A stretch of DNA of 10,956 nucleotides, taken from Granulicella sp. (lineage in GTDB: Bacteria > Acidobacteriota > Terriglobia > Terriglobales > Acidobacteriaceae). Positions 7,801 to 10,956 of the stretch are shown here, one piece after another; the stretch's first letter is position 1, and each line of letters begins with the position of its first letter. The notes beneath the pieces were generated by a model. The model was given only the letters and a program-made list of their open reading frames with translations, ran no database searches and had not been told where the DNA came from. The stretch lies in NCBI GenBank assembly GCA_003133205.1, contig PKWK01000345.1, positions 1-10,956 on the forward strand. Direction: 5' to 3'. The position numbers and the translations under genes were made by a program.

Positions 7801-8480
7801 TTGTTGCCGCCGTCTAGATAAAATGCGACGGTTCCGTTGCCGGAGTCGAGCGAACCGTTGACCTGGACAGCCGCGGACGGCAGTCCAACGGTCATATTGG
7901 GGGTGCCGCTGGGGTTGCTGGTGGGGCTGTTGCTATTGGACATCACTCCCGGTGTGAGCGAGAGTTCGGCGTATACGTTGCGATTGACCAGGGGCAGGCC
8001 GATGATCTCATCCAACCCAATGGTCCTGCCCAATACCGCGTCAGACGTATTGATCTGCGGGGGAGCTTCAGTGACCGTGACGGTCTGAGACGCCGCTCCC
8101 ACGGTCAGTGCGATGTCAACCGTCAGCGTCTGGTCCACGCTGAGGGTGAGATTCTGCTGCACAACGCGTTGGAAGCCTTTCGACTCCACTTCGACGGTGT
8201 ACTTGCCCACGGGGAGGTAATCGATGCGGTACTGCCCATAGCCGTTGGTCGGCGCCACCCGGGAGTACCCGGTATCCGCATTGGTTGCTTTCGCGGTGGC
8301 CGTGCTGACCACTGCGCCGGTTTGATCCTCCACCGTACCGACGATGGACCCGGTGGTCTGCTGCGCATACGCCGACGCGAAGCTCGCAAAGATCAACACT
8401 GCCATCACCCACAAGCAGCGGGTGAAAAATCGCTTTGTGGAGTGGACCGTCTCGCTGTTCGTCTTCATCAAGTTCGTCAT
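4824..8480 (-). CDS. TonB-dependent receptor, Oar-like, with carboxypeptidase-regulatory-like domain
   Basis: The 1,218-residue product is an outer-membrane transporter of the large acidobacterial type. A signal peptide (1-39) ends with a hydrophobic core and AYA before Q40. A carboxypeptidase-regulatory-like beta-sandwich follows (about 42-130: GSIVGTVEDQTGAVV, then YRIDYLPVGKYTVEVES). The plug domain spans about 140-275 and includes FYLDGGNNITG, EEFRVETNAFQAQYGQFSGA and VITKSGSNKFHGE. The remainder is a 22-strand-type barrel ending VIQLGARLTF, with the terminal Phe expected for outer-membrane insertion. The ATG at 8480 is supported by GGAGAAG (8492-8486) five bases upstream. The receptor should import a ligand, probably an oligosaccharide given the GH2 gene behind it and the malectin sensor in front; the ligand itself is inferred. 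An unusual CRVCG motif lies in the late barrel (about 5200-5220), where relatives usually lack cysteine. Confidence 0.93.
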   Translation of the reverse strand: MTNLMKTNSETVHSTKRFFTRCLWVMAVLIFASFASAYAQQTTGSIVGTVEDQTGAVVSTATAKATNADTGYSRVAPTNGYGQYRIDYLPVGKYTVEVESKGFQRVVQQNLTLSVDQTLTVDIALTVGAASQTVTVTEAPPQINTSDAVLGRTIGLDEIIGLPLVNRNVYAELSLTPGVMSNSNSPTSNPSGTPNMTVGLPSAAVQVNGSLDSGNGTVAFYLDGGNNITGMRNYGNPAPNPAALEEFRVETNAFQAQYGQFSGAVVTVITKSGSNKFHGELFEFDRNTAFNAFSWIPTKNPLTGAPMKLPYHRNNFGGAFGGPIKHDKAFFFFSYAGLRQTQGAPVSGAFVPTAAERAGDFTADSFPVYFPQPLGTTAAAWRVPANIIHGTNSSPGCQTDKPNCIPTALLDPTAANFLNVNNKIGVSVPLPTGPTQASGGAQYLGEYTTPTNSDEYLGKYDQNVGNADHVTATYFFVKTKSTPSGGGNINWTGNQSAAAQTNVTLADVHTFNPSLANQTWLTFTRAMGGRALIPVTGPTTQTLASFQTTNTTNPFVIDGPAGLPYINLGSGAFQTGNPNAGPVTGSDNYELRDIVNLTKGKHSLAIGGEFALDKTMFLANLNNYGDVNFANSAPTSTGNVFSDFVSGQTSSFEQDSHYVTHLSTWHIAAFAQDNYRITNRFTANLGLRWDIDTPPVDAHDRTASFVPGQQSTVTPAAPLGQVFPGDSGIGRGIISTSFTHISPRVGFAWDPFGDGKTSVRAAAGIFYGIPSGNEWNQPGNAMPFSIRNNFGNTPSLTNLYGGPAYNFPSTASGGGIFPYTYTPSAPKFYPSQSIEAINPNVKYSSVYQFNFSLQRQLPYNVTASAAYVGTLGRHLQTFLDANYAPYATVNYLGATITPSTSGASTDVRRQYDAGPAGAAGTLTGITDLISDQTSNYNGLQISATKSMSHGFSVSGFYVWSRALEHSNPVENGGMSAQDFGVLGKPFTLFNNKYGALGGGLDEEYGLMDQNRNSNAAISGMWKIDYFHGSNKIVQEVVNGWQISPVVYLMSGTPFTVSTGSNKNFDSQGSSRPNVNPGGPSPKLDPHRCRVCGATGQSPTSVVTQWFNGTDYLKNPTGASFMANGPGVVGGIGPGGADGNVGRDTLVGPGLKDMDAALLRNIQFEGGVAFQFRVEVTNVMNWVSLNNPSAGNISSSSQGNITSAAGTQRVIQLGARLTF

Positions 8481-8540
8481 GAAAGCTTCTCCGTCGCTGG
8501 TTGCGTTGCAAAATATTTCATTGGAAAACCATGCCGAAAC

Positions 8541-8566
8541 GTGACCCTTTCAAGTCCACAGGTCAC
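8541..8566. promoter_or_regulatory. Inverted repeat upstream of the receptor gene, possible operator
   Basis: GTGACC at 8541-8546 and GGTCAC at 8561-8566 are exact complements with starts 20 bases apart, two helical turns. The repeat lies about 60-85 bases upstream of the receptor ATG. It fits a dimer binding site or a leader hairpin; only symmetry and position support it. Confidence 0.35.
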
Positions 8567-8739
8567 TTCGCAACGGCAAAGTTTGTCGTGCTATTGCTGA
8601 CACACCCTAGCAACGGTTCTCGATCCTGTCTTGTGAATTCGCAGTGAATGAAAGTTATCGGCTGGTAAGCCATTCGGCCTGCAAATGGTCGCAGTGTTTC
8701 ACCCGAGAAATGTTGAGGATGGAAGTTGTTATTTCGGCC

Positions 8740-8757
8740 TGTTAGCGTTTGTTAGCG
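8740..8757 (+). promoter_or_regulatory. Tandem 8-base direct repeat with 10-base period, candidate winged-helix site
   Basis: TGTTAGCG occurs at 8740-8747 and again at 8750-8757, separated by TT. The exact 10-base periodicity places both copies on the same DNA face, as in sites of OmpR/PhoB/ToxR-type winged-helix proteins. The adjacent plus-strand gene encodes a protein with such a domain, so this is the best candidate for its own binding site. Confidence 0.4.
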
Positions 8758-8862
8758 ATTTGCAAGCTGCTCGCGGATCAGCAAGTTAGGTGCGCTGGGC
8801 GACGAATGCCGCAACCATCAAGCGTGGCAAACATACGTTCCAAACATCCCCGAACTTCTACG

Positions 8863-8892
8863 TTGTAGACGGTTGGTCAAGGGGTATAGAAT
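8863..8892 (+). promoter_or_regulatory. Probable promoter for the malectin regulator
   Basis: TTGTAG (8863-8868) is followed after 18 bases by TAGAAT (8887-8892), within the longer string TATAGAAT (8885-8892). The -10 matches the sigma-70 consensus at five of six positions; the -35 matches at only three. The predicted transcript start, around 8897-8900, falls just before the GTG at 8901 and would give an almost leaderless mRNA. Confidence 0.45.
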
Positions 8893-8900
8893 CGCCCTCC

Positions 8901-10463
8901 GTGGGAGCTATTGGAACACCCGAGTACGTTGCGACAGCAGAAGCCGGAACCGAGGCCGAACGACGAGAACTCGATTGGCTCCTGACGTCCGGCGTCCTTG
9001 GCCGGTCAGGCAATCTGGCGCGCGTTTTGAAATACATCTGCGAAGAGCGCTTCGCGGGCCGGGCGAATCAGATCAAGGGGTACTCGATTGCGACCGAGGC
9101 TCTTGGGCGACGGCTTGATTTTGATCCCAACTTCGACACCATCGTACGCGTAACGGTCCACTCTCTTCGGAAACGTCTCCTGGAGGTCTACCAGAACGAA
9201 GGGGCAGACCGGCCGATGCGACTGATGCTTCCCCCAGGTCACTATAACCCTCGTTTTGTTCCGGCAGCGCAGTTAGAACCACCGGGCACTCTTACGTCGG
9301 GGCCGGGAGGAGCGAATTTAAGCCATCACGGCGGCCTGGGTTCAGTAGCACTGGACAAGGTCGACACAGCATGGGGTCCCCAGCCATCCTCCAGGCGAGT
9401 TCAGATTTGGTCCACGGGAGTTGTCGCGCTCTGCCTGACAATTGCAGCGTCTGCCCTGTGGTGGGTCCGAAACCAGCAAAACAAGGGATTGCACCCGTTG
9501 GAGTTTGCCTCGGCGGCGGGGGCTCTGCCACTGCCTCCTCCGCAAGCTACGATTCGGGCTCTCATGGGCAGCGGCCGCCGGCCCTATGTTGACCACTCCG
9601 GAGTCACTTGGGTTACGGGCAACTACTGCCAGGGAGGAACGAACGTAACGGTCCCGCCCCAAAATATCGGGAGCACGCAGGACGCTCCGCTCTATCTCGG
9701 CGGGGTGCGCGGAATTGCTCACTGCGTATTTCCCGTGACGCAGAAACTTTACGAGCTGCACTTCCACTTTGCCGAAACCTCGGATCTTCCGGCGGCTACG
9801 CGATTGGCTACCCTCTCCATCAATGCCGGACCTGCCATTGGCGTGGATGTTGTCGACGATGCGGGCGGCGACGGCATCGCGACGTCCACCGTAGTGACCG
9901 GTGTGGCACCCGAGAACGACGGTTCCATTCACATCGACTACACCAGTGAGATTTCCCTGCTGAACGCCGTGGAGATTATTCCGGCGCCCTCGGCAAGTCT
10001 GCTGCCCGTGCGAATTGTGGTGAACTCAAAGCCCTACATCGATAGCGCGAATCAGTTTTGGGCGTCCGATCGCTACTTCAGCGGAGGGCGTTACGGCCTG
10101 CCTCCCGAATCAGCTAAACGCGCGAAGCTGGGGCTATACGAATCGGACCGCATCGGCCGCTTCCGTTACAGCATTCCGGCTGTCCCCATAGCTCATTACC
10201 GCGTCAGGCTTCACTTTCGTGAGCCTTGGTTTGGCACGGAGAATGGCGGGATCGGGGGCCCCGGAAGTCGGGTGTTCGATGTCGCTTGCAACGGTGAAAT
10301 GCTCCTGAAGAACTTTGACATCCTTGCCGAAGGTGGCTCCGCGCCCGTCGTCAAGACCTTCGACCATATCCAGGCGACCGCCGGCGGCAGGATCGAGCTC
10401 TCCTTCATGCCGGTGGTTAATTACGCCGTTGTGAATGCCATCGAGGTTCTTCCCGAAAACTAA
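8901..10463 (+). CDS. Membrane one-component regulator candidate: winged-helix-like domain, TM helix, two malectin domains
   Basis: From GTG at 8901 the product is 520 residues. Residues about 21-119 form a helical domain (ELDWLLTSGVLGRSGNLARV, then IVRVTVHSLRKRLLEVY and LMLPPGHYNPRF). Its VxVHSLRKRL helix and terminal GHY-x-x-RF wing resemble the OmpR/ToxR C-terminal winged helix (VHIxRLRKKL...GVGYRF). One membrane helix lies at about 167-189, after SRR. Two malectin-like carbohydrate-binding domains follow at about 218-361 (DHSGVTWVTGNYCQGG, ELHFHFAETSD) and 370-517 (NQFWASDRYFSGG, YRVRLHFREPWF). The order implies a cytoplasmic DNA-binding end and a periplasmic sugar-binding end, as in ToxR/CadC-type regulators. 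The divergent receptor and GH2 genes are its likely targets. An upstream in-frame GTG at 8790 would add 37 residues of unlikely composition and has no ribosome binding site, so 8901 is preferred. Regulatory function is inferred; a purely structural carbohydrate-binding role is possible. Confidence 0.82.
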   Translation: MGAIGTPEYVATAEAGTEAERRELDWLLTSGVLGRSGNLARVLKYICEERFAGRANQIKGYSIATEALGRRLDFDPNFDTIVRVTVHSLRKRLLEVYQNEGADRPMRLMLPPGHYNPRFVPAAQLEPPGTLTSGPGGANLSHHGGLGSVALDKVDTAWGPQPSSRRVQIWSTGVVALCLTIAASALWWVRNQQNKGLHPLEFASAAGALPLPPPQATIRALMGSGRRPYVDHSGVTWVTGNYCQGGTNVTVPPQNIGSTQDAPLYLGGVRGIAHCVFPVTQKLYELHFHFAETSDLPAATRLATLSINAGPAIGVDVVDDAGGDGIATSTVVTGVAPENDGSIHIDYTSEISLLNAVEIIPAPSASLLPVRIVVNSKPYIDSANQFWASDRYFSGGRYGLPPESAKRAKLGLYESDRIGRFRYSIPAVPIAHYRVRLHFREPWFGTENGGIGGPGSRVFDVACNGEMLLKNFDILAEGGSAPVVKTFDHIQATAGGRIELSFMPVVNYAVVNAIEVLPEN

Positions 10464-10798
10464 CAAGATTACCGGTGCGAAGCCGGCCGAATTTCACCCG
10501 TTGAGACTTCCTTGTTGCCAAGTCGCCACTCATCTAAGACCTGATAGGTAATGAGAAGTCGGCTAGGGTCCGCAAGTTGTGGTTCAGCTAAACGACGGGA
10601 CCCGTAGATGCGTGCTGGCGGACTGCTGGTTCGGTCGGCGACATATGCTCTCGTTTCTTATGGTGGCGGTTGCTTCCACCCAGCCGTCCCCCGTGAGACG
10701 AGGAAGCGCGGGCGGATGTACGGTCCATCGCAATCGCTAAATGGAAAATACTGTGACCCTGCGATCACAGGCGTTACAGCCATCCTTCGGTGCAAAGG
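10464..10798. other. Convergent intergenic stretch without a recognised gene
   Basis: No convincing coding frame is seen on either strand. Weak structures present are GGGTCC/GGACCC (10566-10571 with 10598-10603) and CTGTGA-N8-TCACAG (10751-10756 with 10765-10770). The second sits about 30 bases past the cold-shock stop on the minus strand and could serve as a weak 3' hairpin. No T runs follow either. A small RNA cannot be excluded but nothing supports one. Confidence 0.4.
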
Positions 10799-10956
10799 TT
10801 ATGCGGCCTGGATGTTCGAAGCCTGCATACCCTTGGGTCCCTTAGTCGCTTCGAAGGTCACTTTCTGACCTTCCTGAAGTGACTTGAAGCCGCTCGACGC
10901 GATCGCAGAGTAGTGGGCAAAGAGGTCTGCGCTGCCGTCGTCCGGGGTGATAAAGC
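10799..10956 (-). CDS. Cold-shock protein (CspA family), C-terminal 51 residues (runs off right edge)
   Basis: The minus-strand frame enters from the window edge and ends at TAA (10801-10799). It reads [18 protein letters not shown], then a segment including [21 protein letters not shown], ending ASNIQAA. This is the C-terminal two thirds of a single cold-shock domain of about 65-70 residues. The first RNA-binding motif (KGFGFI) is only represented by its final residues FI, and the second motif appears as DLFAHY. Family members are small cytoplasmic proteins that bind single-stranded RNA and DNA and melt mRNA structure. The N-terminus, promoter and long cold-shock leader lie outside the window. 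It is convergent with the malectin gene and not functionally linked to it. Confidence 0.93.
   Translation of the reverse strand, partial: FITPDDGSADLFAHYSAIASSGFKSLQEGQKVTFEATKGPKGMQASNIQAA

Larger units (their letters stand above)
8481..8900. promoter_or_regulatory. Divergent regulatory region between receptor operon and malectin regulator
   Basis: This 420-base stretch holds no gene. It separates two divergent transcription units and is richer in A and T than its flanks. It contains an inverted repeat GTGACC-N14-GGTCAC (8541-8566) and a tandem repeat TGTTAGCG (8740-8747 and 8750-8757). TTCGGCCTG occurs twice (8673-8681 and 8733-8741), as does TCGCAGTG (8639-8646 and 8689-8696). A probable promoter for the plus-strand gene lies at its right end. 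A clear promoter for the receptor could not be fixed; TTGAAA on the minus strand near 8553 is a weak -35 candidate. Confidence 0.7.

Noticed and set aside
10690..10735. Resemblance of a segment ending near ATGTACGGTCC to the 3' strand of a group II intron domain V
   Set aside because: The complementary 5' strand needed to form the domain V hairpin is absent, and no intron-encoded reverse transcriptase is present.
10608..10868. Plus-strand open frame of 86 residues
   Set aside because: Its 3' part is antisense to the cold-shock gene and its composition is not protein-like.

Overview
The window reads as a chromosomal segment of a GC-rich, didermic, sugar-degrading bacterium, most likely an Acidobacteriota member (Terriglobia-like). 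This rests on architecture rather than a database match. There is a roughly 1,200-residue TonB-dependent receptor of the Oar type with an N-terminal carboxypeptidase-regulatory-like domain. There is also a membrane protein joining an OmpR/ToxR-like N-terminal winged-helix-type domain to two malectin domains. A secreted PQQ-type sugar dehydrogenase fused to a cytochrome c completes the pattern. These combinations are typical of soil acidobacterial polysaccharide loci.

Layout from left to right. Positions 1-439 (minus) hold the start of an unrecognised gene that runs off the left edge; a palindrome-rich patch lies upstream of it. Positions 440-1135 carry no convincing intact gene, only a possible decayed coding stretch at 795-965. 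Positions 1136-2701 (plus) encode an exported sugar dehydrogenase-cytochrome c fusion. Positions 2702-2832 form a convergent gap with a hairpin for each flanking gene. Positions 2833-4752 (minus) encode an exported family 2 glycoside hydrolase, and 4824-8480 (minus) the TonB-dependent receptor upstream of it. The two form a likely operon separated by 71 bases containing a strong GC-rich hairpin. Positions 8481-8900 are the divergent regulatory region, with several direct and inverted repeats. Positions 8901-10463 (plus) encode the winged-helix/transmembrane/double-malectin protein. Positions 10464-10798 are a gap without a visible gene. Positions 10799-10956 (minus) hold the C-terminal part of a cold-shock protein that runs off the right edge.

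Proposed joint action (inference): the receptor imports an oligosaccharide across the outer membrane. The periplasmic GH2 enzyme removes non-reducing-end sugars. The dehydrogenase-cytochrome fusion may oxidise a released sugar and pass electrons to the respiratory chain. The divergently encoded malectin protein looks like a one-component transmembrane regulator that senses carbohydrate in the periplasm and binds DNA in the cytoplasm. The region between it and the receptor holds an 8-base direct repeat with exactly 10-base periodicity, the geometry used by OmpR-type winged-helix proteins. This sensor-receptor-hydrolase unit is the most interesting content of the window.
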